Part shown: one piece after another, positions 23,945 to 31,959 of the stretch | Layout: the number at the start of each line of letters is the position of its first letter | Position numbering within the stretch: the first letter of the stretch is position 1 | The notes under the pieces: generated by a model | What the model saw: the letters and a program-made list of their open reading frames with translations, nothing else | Database searches by the model: none | Told to the model about the DNA's origin: nothing | From: Candidatus Woesearchaeota archaeon | Lineage (GTDB): Archaea > Nanobdellota > Nanobdellia > Woesearchaeales > GCA-2686295 | NCBI GenBank assembly: GCA_013202845.1 | Contig: JABMPT010000013.1 | Location: 62,001 to 126,000 of the forward strand | DNA length: 64,000 nucleotides | Direction: 5' to 3' | Position numbers and translations under genes: made by a program

Positions 23945-25233
23945 TTTATCACTAAAAAGATTATCAATCCCAGCAAAACAATGTTTGCCAATACCAATAA
24001 TACTATATATGTGACTTTATAATTTGTTTTTATAGTTTCTGATTCCTGTGAAATATCTGGCATCACTTCGAAAGTTTCAGATGTTACTGTAGTGTACAAC
24101 AATTGCTCATCGCCAGAATCTTCTTGTTCACAGTCAACATTCAAAGTGGTGTGATACTCTTCTCTCTGGTCAGAGTACTGCACAGTTGTCTGCAAATCAA
24201 ATACTCCATCTGTATCTGAAGGAACTCTTATGGTCATTGATTTTGTTTCGCTGTCAGTTTCGTCAACCTCAAAAGTCCTTGTAACATCAATTTCAAGTTC
24301 TTGGTTTGTAATCTTCAATGTGACTTCTTCATCGTCCTTGCCAATGTTTATTGTTTTGACATCAAAAGTGAATGATCTGCCACAAAATAGTTCTTTGCTG
24401 TCAGGAACTATTGCAATGACTTCATGACTTTCCTTGTCAACATCAACTTTGAATTCAAGTATCTGCCTGTAAGGAATGTCTCTTTCACCAGTCACTGTAA
24501 CAATCAAGTCATATTTTCCTTCATCGACTTCCAATGGTATCTTGAATTTAAGTTCGATTTCTTCCTTGTCATCCTCATTAATATCAGTTGAGTCAGACTC
24601 TTCTTCCAAATCATCACCATCATCAATATCTTCTATTATACCTTCTATCTCTACATCCTCTAGCTCAAGGTCATTATCTAAGTTCTCTACCTTGAATACA
24701 AACAATAGTTCTGAGCCCGGTTTGACATCGATTGTGTCGCCCTCATCAATGCTGTCCTTATCATCATCCACATATGATTTCATACTATCAACTTCAATAG
24801 GATTATCACATAGAGAATCATAACTTGAGAAAGGTGGCTCTGTGATAGGATTGAACGAAGCGTCAAAAGCTGTGTATGAAATGCCTATTACCTTATCGTC
24901 CGTACTTATCTCATAATCAGATGCGCCGACCATTGCTGCTTCGAAACCAGTTCCTGCAGAGTTTATATGCCAGAATGACCAATACTCTCCTGTGTCTGCG
25001 TTGCTTGCAACTCCTTCAACTGACTCAAGGAAATAGCCAAAGCCGAAGTTCTGCCAGGTCATGTCCAAAGTTGTTTGCTGAAAAGCGTCGTATGCTGAAC
25101 CGCCGTCGTTGATATGCACACAATCTGTGTATAATGTTCCGTCCGCTAATAGAACAACAACTCCTGTGTTTGCTGCTAGTGAAGTAACAGCCAACAAGAG
25201 CATCATAACCATATATAATACTATTTTTCTCAC
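23941..25233 (-). CDS. DUF4430 surface protein with membrane anchor
   Basis: The start is a GTG at 25233 with a GGGGTG ribosome binding site a few nt upstream. The 430-residue protein has a signal peptide (to about 21). A DUF4430 (transcobalamin-like) domain covers about 22-125: SAYDAFQQTT, FGYFLESVEG, YWSFWHINSAGTGFEAA. Two CARDB/Ig-like acidic beta domains follow (about 140-380). A C-terminal transmembrane helix with a short basic end (about 405-430) anchors it facing outward. It leads the operon with the ECF S component and a DUF4430 lipoprotein, and faces a DUF4443-type regulator across a 68 bp gap holding two inverted repeats. Confidence 0.82.
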   Translation of the reverse strand: MRKIVLYMVMMLLLAVTSLAANTGVVVLLADGTLYTDCVHINDGGSAYDAFQQTTLDMTWQNFGFGYFLESVEGVASNADTGEYWSFWHINSAGTGFEAAMVGASDYEISTDDKVIGISYTAFDASFNPITEPPFSSYDSLCDNPIEVDSMKSYVDDDKDSIDEGDTIDVKPGSELLFVFKVENLDNDLELEDVEIEGIIEDIDDGDDLEEESDSTDINEDDKEEIELKFKIPLEVDEGKYDLIVTVTGERDIPYRQILEFKVDVDKESHEVIAIVPDSKELFCGRSFTFDVKTINIGKDDEEVTLKITNQELEIDVTRTFEVDETDSETKSMTIRVPSDTDGVFDLQTTVQYSDQREEYHTTLNVDCEQEDSGDEQLLYTTVTSETFEVMPDISQESETIKTNYKVTYIVLLVLANIVLLGLIIFLVIK

Positions 25234-25245
25234 ATATCACACCCC

Positions 25246-25264
25246 ATTGGATATTATATCCAAT
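25246..25264. promoter_or_regulatory. Perfect 19 bp inverted repeat, probable operator
   Basis: ATTGGATAT T ATATCCAAT is fully symmetric. It lies between the DUF4430 operon (start 25233) and the divergent regulator (start 25302). A second inverted repeat follows, AATAGAAAA (25262-25270) and TTTTCTATT (25290-25298), which frames the TATA region TTTATACTATTTAAA. These are the likely sites for the adjacent regulator. Confidence 0.65.
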
Positions 25265-25301
25265 AGAAAACTATTTATACTATTTAAACTTTTCTATTAG
25301 C

Positions 25302-25880
25302 ATGGTTGGCAACCTTCCAAACTATAAAGAAGAAGATGTCCTGAGGACTTTCCTGTATATTGAAGATAAACCAGTGAGCAGAGCAGAGCTGATGAAAAAT
25401 CTGGAATTAGGCGAGGGAACCATAAGAACCATACTAAATTTATTGAAAGAAAAAAAATTATTAAGATCGAACAGGCCAGGTCATTTTCTGTCAGGAAAAG
25501 GAAAAAAGATAAAAGAAAATATTATGGAAGAGCTGGACGGTCCAAAAAAACTCGCTTTGAAAGAATACAAAGGAATGAAGAGTTCAGGATTGCTTGTTAA
25601 GAACCCTGGCAAGAAAAAGATTAATCTCGATTTAAGGGATGAAGCTATAAGAGCAGGGGCTTACAGCTCAATACTGTTTATTTACGACAATAATTTGAAA
25701 ATACCATTCTTGGACTATGAGTACAAAAAGAACAATCCAAATGACTATAATCATTTAATTAATAATTTCAATCTAGAAAAAAATAATATATTAATAGTAA
25801 CTTTTGCAATAAACCATAGAACTTCTGAGAATTCAGCTTTGGCAGTAATGAAAAAGATAAAAAAAATTAATCTTTTTTAA
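25302..25880 (+). CDS. Winged-helix regulator, DUF4443-like
   Basis: This 192-residue protein has an N-terminal winged helix (AELMKNLELGEGTIRTILNLLKEKKLLRS, about 27-57, then a GHFLSGKGKK wing). The C-terminal domain (about 95-190) resembles the ligand-binding part of archaeal DUF4443 proteins: DEAIRAGAYSSILFIYDNN and a final IVTFAINHRTSENSALAVMK. It is divergent from the DUF4430/ECF operon and separated from it by two inverted repeats, so it most likely controls that operon and itself in response to the transported vitamin. Confidence 0.75.
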   Translation: MVGNLPNYKEEDVLRTFLYIEDKPVSRAELMKNLELGEGTIRTILNLLKEKKLLRSNRPGHFLSGKGKKIKENIMEELDGPKKLALKEYKGMKSSGLLVKNPGKKKINLDLRDEAIRAGAYSSILFIYDNNLKIPFLDYEYKKNNPNDYNHLINNFNLEKNNILIVTFAINHRTSENSALAVMKKIKKINLF

Positions 25881-26175
25881 TAATCTGTTTTGGCAATACT
25901 TCATATGCCTGTATGTAAGGCTTTCCTATCGAGTCAATCTTTATCAAATAAGATTGATCATTATGAGTTAACAAAGTTTCATCCAATCCTTGTTCATCTA
26001 TGTTTTCATAGGATATTTCCAAGTTATTTGGGTGAGCAAATCCTTCTGAAATTTTTGCTGCATTTATATTATTTTCATTTGAGATCCAAGTCATAGTTAG
26101 TATAAAACCACTACACGCAGCCCCTAACAAAAAATACGATCCTCTTCCGACAATCTTTGCAAGTTTATCAGTCAT
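25867..26175 (-). CDS. Small membrane-anchored protein of unknown function
   Basis: 102 residues with one transmembrane segment near the N-terminus (GSYFLLGAACSGFILTMTWI, about 12-31) and a hydrophilic, acidic remainder. It follows the HIT gene by 4 nt and is presumably co-transcribed with it. Its end overlaps the convergent regulator gene by 14 nt. No family recognised. Confidence 0.6.
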   Translation of the reverse strand: MTDKLAKIVGRGSYFLLGAACSGFILTMTWISNENNINAAKISEGFAHPNNLEISYENIDEQGLDETLLTHNDQSYLIKIDSIGKPYIQAYEVLPKQIIKKD

Positions 26176-26179
26176 TTTC

Positions 26180-26632
26180 TCACCTTTTATTATTTATAGA
26201 GTATATAATCTCATTCGCTATTGTTTCTAACAACGCATCGTTCTTAACGTCTTTAGCAAGAACAGGCATTTTCCCATAAGTTTCATCAACCCAAGTCTGT
26301 CCTGCAAACTCTCTTGGAGTCTCATATCTTGGCACATTATGATAATGTAAGTGTCTTACCTTGTTAGCAAGCATCATATGATTAATCATATCTGGCTGAA
26401 ATGACTCTCGCAAAGCGTATTCAAGCTCATTAACAGCAACAAAGTATTCTTCTTGCTCTTGTTTTTCTAAATCACTCAGATTTTCTATATGCCTATTCAA
26501 AGACAGAACAACACTTCCAAGTGTTGGTTGTTTAAAATTTAACAATAAAGTCCAATTCTCATAATTCTTAATCAAAGGTTTACCACTTGTTGGAATATCA
26601 CAATAACTGCAATCATCTAATTTTTCATTCAT
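26180..26632 (-). CDS. HIT (histidine triad) family protein
   Basis: I place the start at the ATG at 26632, behind GGAGGAAAAG, rather than at an in-frame codon 66 nt upstream, giving 150 residues. It has an N-terminal Cys pair (CSYCD) of the kind that binds zinc in many HIT proteins. The core has LGSVVLSLNRHIENLSDL and the triad HLHYHNVPRY, i.e. H-x-H-x-H. HIT enzymes hydrolyse or transfer nucleotidyl groups (Ap4A, AMP conjugates). It shares a short divergent promoter region with the TrmB gene. Confidence 0.85.
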   Translation of the reverse strand: MNEKLDDCSYCDIPTSGKPLIKNYENWTLLLNFKQPTLGSVVLSLNRHIENLSDLEKQEQEEYFVAVNELEYALRESFQPDMINHMMLANKVRHLHYHNVPRYETPREFAGQTWVDETYGKMPVLAKDVKNDALLETIANEIIYSINNKR

Positions 26633-26683
26633 TTTCTTTTCCTCCTTTTTAACTACTACAAACAGATAACAACCGAAACTTTT

Positions 26684-26711
26684 AAATATGTAAAACAACT
26701 TATAAAAGTTT
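26684..26711. promoter_or_regulatory. Shared promoter between HIT and TrmB genes
   Basis: ACTTTTAAATATGTAAAA at about 26680-26697 can act as TATA box in both directions. It lies about 20-25 nt before the TrmB ATG (26712), so that mRNA is probably leaderless, and about 55 nt before the HIT ATG, which has a ribosome binding site instead. Confidence 0.45.
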
Positions 26712-27482
26712 ATGAGCCTTGCAAACTTCCTAGATAAGCTAAAATTAAACAGCTACGAAAAAGAAATAATAGTATACTTAGCATTAGTTGATAACTCTAA
26801 TGCTCACACAATCTATAAGAACGTTCGTGTTCCTAAAGGAAGAATATATTCTGTTCTACAAGAATTAATTGAGAAAAACATTGTGAAAATAATACCAACC
26901 AGTCCAAAGAAATACGAAATACGAAACGTAAAAAAGACTTTAAAAGAATACTTAACAAGAAAACAAACAGAACTTGAAAAAAAGAAAGAAGAAGTAGAAG
27001 AATTGGAATTAGAACCAAAGAAATTCTTACTAGATAAAAAAGCACCATCTGTGAACTTGTTTACAGGCAGAGAAGAACATCTAGAAGCAGCAACCTCACT
27101 AAGAGAACACGCAAAGAAAGAAATATTACAAATAGCACCATTATTTATAGGAACATTCGCAAGCAATCTATCACTCTACAAAGCTTTGAAAAGAGGAGTA
27201 AAAGCTAAAGCAATAATACCTGCAGTGACTGATAAGAATAGGAAGAAAACAAAAGAAGCATTGAAACACGGTTGTGAAGTGAGAATTTCAGAGTCTGAAA
27301 AAATGATGAGTATGTTAATAATTGATTCTGAAGAATTTTTATTAGGAGTTAACAGACACGGACATCAAGAAGAAAGACTAACAATATACAGCAGAAACAA
27401 AGCAATTCTAGAAACAATGAAAGAAACATTCCTCAAACTCTGGGAAGAAGCAAAACCAATAAGTAAGAAAGAATTAGATTAA
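26712..27482 (+). CDS. TrmB-family transcriptional regulator
   Basis: 256 residues. The N-terminal winged helix is typical of TrmB: LKLNSYEKEIIVYLALVD, then AHTIYKNVRVPKGRIYSVLQ. A coiled-coil linker EYLTRKQTELEKKKEEVEEL follows (about 80-98). The C-terminal half is a phospholipase-D-like/TrmB effector domain with EILQIAPLFIGT and a VKAKAIIPAV strand. TrmB proteins usually respond to sugars or redox state. Natural targets are probably its own gene and the divergent HIT operon. Confidence 0.88.
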   Translation: MSLANFLDKLKLNSYEKEIIVYLALVDNSNAHTIYKNVRVPKGRIYSVLQELIEKNIVKIIPTSPKKYEIRNVKKTLKEYLTRKQTELEKKKEEVEELELEPKKFLLDKKAPSVNLFTGREEHLEAATSLREHAKKEILQIAPLFIGTFASNLSLYKALKRGVKAKAIIPAVTDKNRKKTKEALKHGCEVRISESEKMMSMLIIDSEEFLLGVNRHGHQEERLTIYSRNKAILETMKETFLKLWEEAKPISKKELD

Positions 27483-27514
27483 GTTAATAAATATAGCTTC
27501 ATTCCTGTTTTTTT

Positions 27515-27946
27515 ATGAGTGACCCGCTTAGCCTTTATGATATTTGTCAGGAATGTGAGAATGCTTGTTGTACAGAGCCAGGGCCACCATATGTCTTCGA
27601 AGAAGAAATTGATAGCATTATTAACTTAGGAAAAGGAAATTTCTTAGTAAAAGTTGAAGGAGAGGATTATTATACAATACCAAGGCCTAATGGTTGTCCT
27701 TATCTAGAAGGCGGCGATTGCTCTATCAATGAAGTCAAACCCAAGGATTGTAAAATATACCCAATAGGTTTCACTTTGGATTTGAAGCCAGGTATTTCCG
27801 TTGACTGCCCTGCAAAAGATGTTCTAAGTGAAGAATTCATTGAAGCTGCATTGAACATAATTGAAACACTGACTCCAATACAAAAAAGAATATTGCAAGA
27901 AACTTCTTTTAGAGATGGATACAGGTTTGAAGAGATAAAAAAATAA
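27515..27946 (+). CDS. YkgJ-family zinc/iron-chelating protein
   Basis: 143 residues with the family Cys pattern: DICQECENACC near the N-terminus, then GCPYLEGGDCSINEVKPKDCKIYP in the middle (about 70-92). The family is believed to bind an Fe-S cluster or zinc; members accompany many different pathways, so the role is open. It follows the TrmB gene by 32 nt on the same strand and ends next to the convergent zinc-ribbon gene. Confidence 0.82.
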   Translation: MSDPLSLYDICQECENACCTEPGPPYVFEEEIDSIINLGKGNFLVKVEGEDYYTIPRPNGCPYLEGGDCSINEVKPKDCKIYPIGFTLDLKPGISVDCPAKDVLSEEFIEAALNIIETLTPIQKRILQETSFRDGYRFEEIKK

Positions 27947-28345
27947 TTACTCTTTAAGCTTCTTCATCTTCTTAGTAACTGCAATCTTTGCATCACATTT
28001 CTCACAGTTGAAGATTACTGCTTTTGCACCTTTGATAGACTTTCTAATAAAAGGAACTTGTATTTCTCCAGGTTTCATGCATTCAGGACAAGTATATTGT
28101 ATATTGCAAGTCAGAGTTTCTTCGTACTCTATCTTTTCAACAGTGTGATTGCAAGCAGGGCAGACATACTCTTTAGCCCGAATTTTAGCCTTGCCAGTCT
28201 TTTCATCCTTAGGTTTGCCCATCAAAGCTTTGTGACATTTCGGACACTCTTCTTTGAAAACCCAAGCCATGGCCTTACCATTATCAATCGTTCTTCTAGT
28301 GAAATAAACACATTCATCCATACTCTCCGGAAACTTTAAAGCCAT
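27947..28345 (-). CDS. Zinc-ribbon protein of unknown function
   Basis: 132 residues with three CxxC knuckle pairs: CPKCHK (about 34), CPACNH (about 62) with CNIQYTCPEC (about 79-88), and CEKCD near 116. These give two zinc ribbons. The chain is basic and lacks membrane segments, like DPANN proteins of nucleic-acid or translation-related function. It starts 9 nt after the PLP-enzyme gene, so the two are likely one operon. Confidence 0.75.
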   Translation of the reverse strand: MALKFPESMDECVYFTRRTIDNGKAMAWVFKEECPKCHKALMGKPKDEKTGKAKIRAKEYVCPACNHTVEKIEYEETLTCNIQYTCPECMKPGEIQVPFIRKSIKGAKAVIFNCEKCDAKIAVTKKMKKLKE

Positions 28346-28354
28346 ATAACCACC

Positions 28355-29197
28355 TCACAGCTCCAATCTTTTAACCTCAATGCTTATCGCATTGTCCAAC
28401 ACCCTTATGTAGCGCGGACATTCGACAAACTCATAGTTATTCTCATTACAATACTTTATTAATTTTTCCTTTTCAGAATCAGAAGAGAATTTAACAATCA
28501 CATTAATACCAAGCTTATCCCTATGTATAACATCATATTCTGACAAGTCGTTGATTATCTTGTTTCTCCACATGTCATAGAACAATAATTTATCCTTCAA
28601 GTTGGTGAGCTTATCATGCAATTTCTCAAAGTTTATATCAACCTCAAACTCTTTCAGGAAATCATAATGCTTTTTTTCATTCGTAGCTATGAAAGCACCT
28701 TCCTCGACATTCAAAGGCTTCCACCTGCCGAAACTGCCGAAGACTACGTCTCCAACCTTTGCATGCTCAGTACCTATACTACCGGAAGCATCATTAATCA
28801 GGAATAACTTGTTTTTCTTTACTATTTTCTGGATATTATCCATATCCTGAAGTGCAAAATAGCCAGCCATTGAAGTAAGAAGCAAACAAGAATCTTTTTC
28901 CTTAATATTAGATACCAAGCCATAGTCTGTCTTCAGCTTTACCTCATTTAATTTTAACTTTTCTATGTATTTAGAATACGTCAACCAACCGCCCTGATCC
29001 TGGATAAGAACATTTTCATACCTCAAGGATTTAAGTAACTTCAAAGCAGCTAGAATAGCAGTATTGCCCCTTCTCACAAAAACTATGTGATTCTTGCCAG
29101 TAAGCTCTTGAAGCTTGGAAGTACATTCTTTTTTCATCTTATAAAAGAAGTTTTCTTCATTAATAAATATGTTGATTAAAGCTTCAACTCTATTCAA
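28355..29197 (-). CDS. PLP-dependent aminotransferase-fold protein (DegT-like)
   Basis: 280 residues, shorter than the usual 370-400. The PLP fold is visible as RRGNTAILAALKLL (cofactor phosphate site, about 43-56), LTSMAGYFALQDM, FLINDASGSIGT with the Asp that pairs with the ring N, and VVFGSFGRWKPLNVEEGAFI, where the Lys in GRWKPL is the likely Schiff-base residue. The C-terminal small domain is reduced. The substrate is unknown. It is co-directional with a zinc-ribbon gene 9 nt downstream. Confidence 0.7.
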   Translation of the reverse strand: MNRVEALINIFINEENFFYKMKKECTSKLQELTGKNHIVFVRRGNTAILAALKLLKSLRYENVLIQDQGGWLTYSKYIEKLKLNEVKLKTDYGLVSNIKEKDSCLLLTSMAGYFALQDMDNIQKIVKKNKLFLINDASGSIGTEHAKVGDVVFGSFGRWKPLNVEEGAFIATNEKKHYDFLKEFEVDINFEKLHDKLTNLKDKLLFYDMWRNKIINDLSEYDVIHRDKLGINVIVKFSSDSEKEKLIKYCNENNYEFVECPRYIRVLDNAISIEVKRLEL

Positions 29198-29252
29198 AGT
29201 AAAAATAATATTTATATACTAACTATATTAATAATATACATAGGTGATAATT

Positions 29253-29660
29253 ATGAAAAAAATTTTGATAGGATTATTAATAAGCATGTTGGTTTTTAGC
29301 GGATGCTTGACAGTAATAGAAGACACGCCTACTGAAGAAGAGATAATTACAAACTTTGAAGAATGCGCAGAAGCAGGATACGATGTTATGGAAAGCTATC
29401 CAAGACAATGCGCTGCAAACGGAGAAACATTCACAGAGGAAGTGATTATCGACAATGGTGGAATAGCTTTGACAAAGCAAGAGAACTGTGAATATCTAGA
29501 AGGAACATGGGTAGAAGGCTTTAACGAATGTGAATACATCTCTGAAGATCAATGCACAACTATAGGCGGAACTTTCAATGAATGCGCTTCAGCATGCAGG
29601 AATGACCCTGATGCAGAGATGTGCACGATGCAATGTGTTATAGTTTGTGAATTCGAATAA
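29253..29660 (+). CDS. Cys-rich lipoprotein
   Basis: I place the start at ATG 29253 because GGTGATAAT just before it is the ribosome binding site; the in-frame GTG at 29244 is part of that site. 135 residues: a lipoprotein signal (LVFSGC), an acidic stretch EDTPTEEEE, then about ten Cys in two repeats (EECAEAGYDVMESYPRQC and a DPDAEMCTMQC region). The first repeat resembles eight-Cys surface motifs common in DPANN archaea. Function unknown. Confidence 0.75.
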   Translation: MKKILIGLLISMLVFSGCLTVIEDTPTEEEIITNFEECAEAGYDVMESYPRQCAANGETFTEEVIIDNGGIALTKQENCEYLEGTWVEGFNECEYISEDQCTTIGGTFNECASACRNDPDAEMCTMQCVIVCEFE

Positions 29661-29680
29661 TTTAATTTTTTATTTTTTAG
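29661..29680 (+). terminator. T-rich terminator
   Basis: TTTAATTTTTTATTTTTTAG follows the lipoprotein gene directly. Archaeal transcription ends at such T-tracts without needing a hairpin. Confidence 0.5.
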
Positions 29681-29691
29681 AGAATTATGAC

Positions 29692-29755
29692 GCTCTGCTA
29701 CTCGCTCCAAGTCATAGAATGCCAAAGGCAGTCTCAAGGAGTTTAAGGGCAGAGC
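29692..29755. repeat. Long imperfect hairpin before tRNA-Thr
   Basis: GCTCTGC (about 29692) pairs with GCAGAGC (about 29749), CTCC pairs with GGAG inside, and a small GCCaaaGGC hairpin sits in the middle. The arm GCAGAGCAAG also occurs at 9651-9660. The stretch is richer in GC than its surroundings and has no open frame. It could be a structured RNA or a dispersed repeat. Confidence 0.35.
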
Positions 29756-29842
29756 AAGATATAATAAAACTATTAATTTTATAACTCTTTCTATTAAGAA
29801 TAAAGTAAACTTTAAATAGCCCTCTTAAATTTCCAAGACTAT

Positions 29843-29914
29843 GCCTCCGTGGCTTAGCGGTATAGCGTTGCATTGGTAATGCAGAGGTCCCGAGTTCGAT
29901 TCTCGGCGGAGGCT
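29843..29914 (+). tRNA. tRNA-Thr (GGT anticodon)
   Basis: A 72 nt cloverleaf with acceptor arm GCCTCCG/CGGAGGC, D-arm GGCTTAGCGGTATAGC, anticodon loop TTGGTAA (anticodon GGT), T-arm CCGAGTTCGATTCTCGG and discriminator T. No intron; CCA is not encoded. ACTTTAAATAG about 30 nt upstream is a good TATA box. Confidence 0.95.
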
Positions 29915-29925
29915 TATATTTTATT

Positions 29926-30177
29926 CTAGAGATATTTCATTGCTGTATGCCAGAACACATTAAACTTTGCTTCTTCTCGTTCTGATAGATTGCTGTTTGG
30001 CATACATTTGGCAACACTCCAGAAATAGTCAAAGGTTTCTCTCATATGTTTGTAATCAGTTGTCTTTACCAAACCATTTAGTCTACTCATACCTTCAATC
30101 ACGTTGAATTGCGTAACACAGATATCTGCTGCATTTCTGTATGTCATTTCTCCTAGGGATATGGTTATGTCCATCAA
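29926..30177 (-). CDS. Small helical protein of unknown function
   Basis: 83 residues, wholly helical and soluble (MMDITISLGEMTYRNAADIC...). It begins 3 nt after the stop of the PEP-mobile-domain gene, so it is the third gene of an HD/PEP-mobile operon. No motif recognised. Confidence 0.6.
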   Translation of the reverse strand: MMDITISLGEMTYRNAADICVTQFNVIEGMSRLNGLVKTTDYKHMRETFDYFWSVAKCMPNSNLSEREEAKFNVFWHTAMKYL

Positions 30178-30180
30178 AAC

Positions 30181-31200
30181 TCACTTCCTCTCTATTATCT
30201 CAACTATTTCTTTTTCAGAGTCAAATCGTACTTTATCCCCTGTTCTAAGGACTTTTGTCGCTATCTTTGTCCCTACAATTGTTGGAACTTTTGATTCTTT
30301 TGCTAGAATCGCAGCATGACATAATTGTCCACCTTCATCTGTTATAACTGCTTTACATTTAGCTATGAGAGGGTTGAATTGAGGTCTTGTCATTCCTGTC
30401 ACAAGGATGCTTCCTTCAGGAATGTCTCCTTGTTTGGAAGGATTTTTCACTACCACAACTTCCCCTTCAATATTCCCTGCATGGACTGTTATTCCTTTCA
30501 ACTTCGTTATAACCTTATAATCAACCTTGTCCTTTGCTAGTATGAACGCTTCTGCTTCTTCCAATTCTTTTCCTTTAATATTCACTTCTTTGAAGACTTC
30601 ATTCTCTCTTATGAAGAATAACCCTATATCTTCCATTTTTCCTTCATTCTCGTAGTGCGGTAGATAATCCAGGTTAAATCCCTTCATGTATGTTTCTACA
30701 TTTGGTACGACTCGTTCGCCATAAGAATAAGCGTCATCAAGCTCTTTTATAATCTCTTTTTTGTCTGGGTTCTGCAGATGTAAGTGGTATGTACCCCAGT
30801 AAGTTATCTGATGGTATGCAAAGAATATCCTGTATTGATCAGTGAATTCTTTTTTTTCCTTCAAAAATTCTTCTTTGTTCTTGACCTCTTCCATGAAATT
30901 GTTCATCCAATCAGTGTATTCTCTCAGTTTCTTTGCTACTTCAAATCCTTGTTTGTTCTTCAACAAGTACTTTCTTGCTGTTTGCTCAAACTCTCTGTGT
31001 TCTTTTGTCAACCTGTAAAATGTCGTGAAATCTCGATCTTTTACATGCCAGAACGTGATTGTAAATTCAGATCCTAAGAATTCTTTCAGGGTTTCAAGAT
31101 ATGTTTCCCCAAAAATAGAAGAAGTGTAGACACATAAGTCTCTACTTACATGCTTTTCAAAATCGTCAGATATTAATGATTTTATTTTCTCAAAGGACAT
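30181..31200 (-). CDS. Stand-alone PEP-utilising mobile (phosphohistidine) domain protein
   Basis: 339 residues. The last 100 residues are the phosphohistidine domain of PEP synthase/PPDK/enzyme I: GEVVVVKNPSKQGDIPEGSI, then VITDEGGQLCHAAILAKESK, then PTIVGTKIATKVL. The phosphorylated His is in LCHAAI. The first 240 residues are helical and unrelated to the ATP-grasp and TIM-barrel parts, so this is not a complete PEP enzyme. It overlaps the HD-domain gene by 11 nt. A paralogue is at 41366-42826. A role in phosphotransfer with an unknown partner is inference. Confidence 0.82.
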   Translation of the reverse strand: MSFEKIKSLISDDFEKHVSRDLCVYTSSIFGETYLETLKEFLGSEFTITFWHVKDRDFTTFYRLTKEHREFEQTARKYLLKNKQGFEVAKKLREYTDWMNNFMEEVKNKEEFLKEKKEFTDQYRIFFAYHQITYWGTYHLHLQNPDKKEIIKELDDAYSYGERVVPNVETYMKGFNLDYLPHYENEGKMEDIGLFFIRENEVFKEVNIKGKELEEAEAFILAKDKVDYKVITKLKGITVHAGNIEGEVVVVKNPSKQGDIPEGSILVTGMTRPQFNPLIAKCKAVITDEGGQLCHAAILAKESKVPTIVGTKIATKVLRTGDKVRFDSEKEIVEIIERK

Positions 31201-31897
31201 TTTCGATTCCCAGACTTTGCTTTGCTCTTTGTAAAGCTTCAGAATCTGTCAACTCCTCTAATTTTATAAGATTACCTATTTCTTCCCAGAACTTTAATGT
31301 TAAAACTAATCCAGAAACTTCATCAAAACCAGCTTCTTGATTCATTCTTGTAGCTGTTTCAGTATAAAATCCTTTTTTTTCAAGCTTGTCCAAGTAAGAT
31401 ATGGATTCTTCTGCTGCTTTTTCAGCACTCGTTGGAAACTGAGACCAGTATAATAACCATTCATTTATTCCGTGGACTCCTGCTTTGTTTAGAGTATCTG
31501 CGTCGTATAAAATTCTAGAAGTGTTTGTTGTATGTTCATCACCATTATGTTCTTTAACAGCAGTTGCAATTTCTTCAACTTCTGCTTGGTTGAATCCTAA
31601 TCCTGGCAAATGTTTCCTTACCAAGATACCTCCATTTTCCATATGTTTATTATATGGTCCTTTTGTGATTCCAGTATCGTGCATTAAGCCTGCAGGTATG
31701 AATAAAGTAACATCATATCCAACTTCATTATTTATTATATTTATCCCTGTTGAAGTATCCCATAATGCATGTGCGAAGTTGTGAACTTTGTCTTGTCCTT
31801 TTAGATATAGTTCTTCTGCTAGTGCGCTTACTTTTTGAAGTCTTGAGTCTATACAGAAGTAGCTTTCGACATTTTGCCCGTCATTTTCACTTCTCAT
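31190..31897 (-). CDS. HD-domain phosphohydrolase
   Basis: 235 residues. HD-family metal ligands are visible: KVHNFAHA (H39/H43), AGLMHDTG (H73-D74), VKEHNGDEH and LYDADTL (about 133). Such enzymes hydrolyse nucleotides or phosphoesters. It is the first gene of an operon with the PEP-mobile-domain protein (11 nt overlap) and a small helical protein, so its substrate may relate to that protein's phosphotransfer. Confidence 0.85.
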   Translation of the reverse strand: MRSENDGQNVESYFCIDSRLQKVSALAEELYLKGQDKVHNFAHALWDTSTGINIINNEVGYDVTLFIPAGLMHDTGITKGPYNKHMENGGILVRKHLPGLGFNQAEVEEIATAVKEHNGDEHTTNTSRILYDADTLNKAGVHGINEWLLYWSQFPTSAEKAAEESISYLDKLEKKGFYTETATRMNQEAGFDEVSGLVLTLKFWEEIGNLIKLEELTDSEALQRAKQSLGIENVL

Positions 31898-31959
31898 TCA
31901 ATAATTTAAACCAGAACTATTTATAAATTTTGTGATTATTTACTACCATTAAGTGATAA

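Noticed and set aside
26813-27166. Minus frames over the TrmB gene
   Set aside because: Ser/Phe/Leu-rich shadows of Lys/Glu codons; TrmB motifs fix the plus frame.
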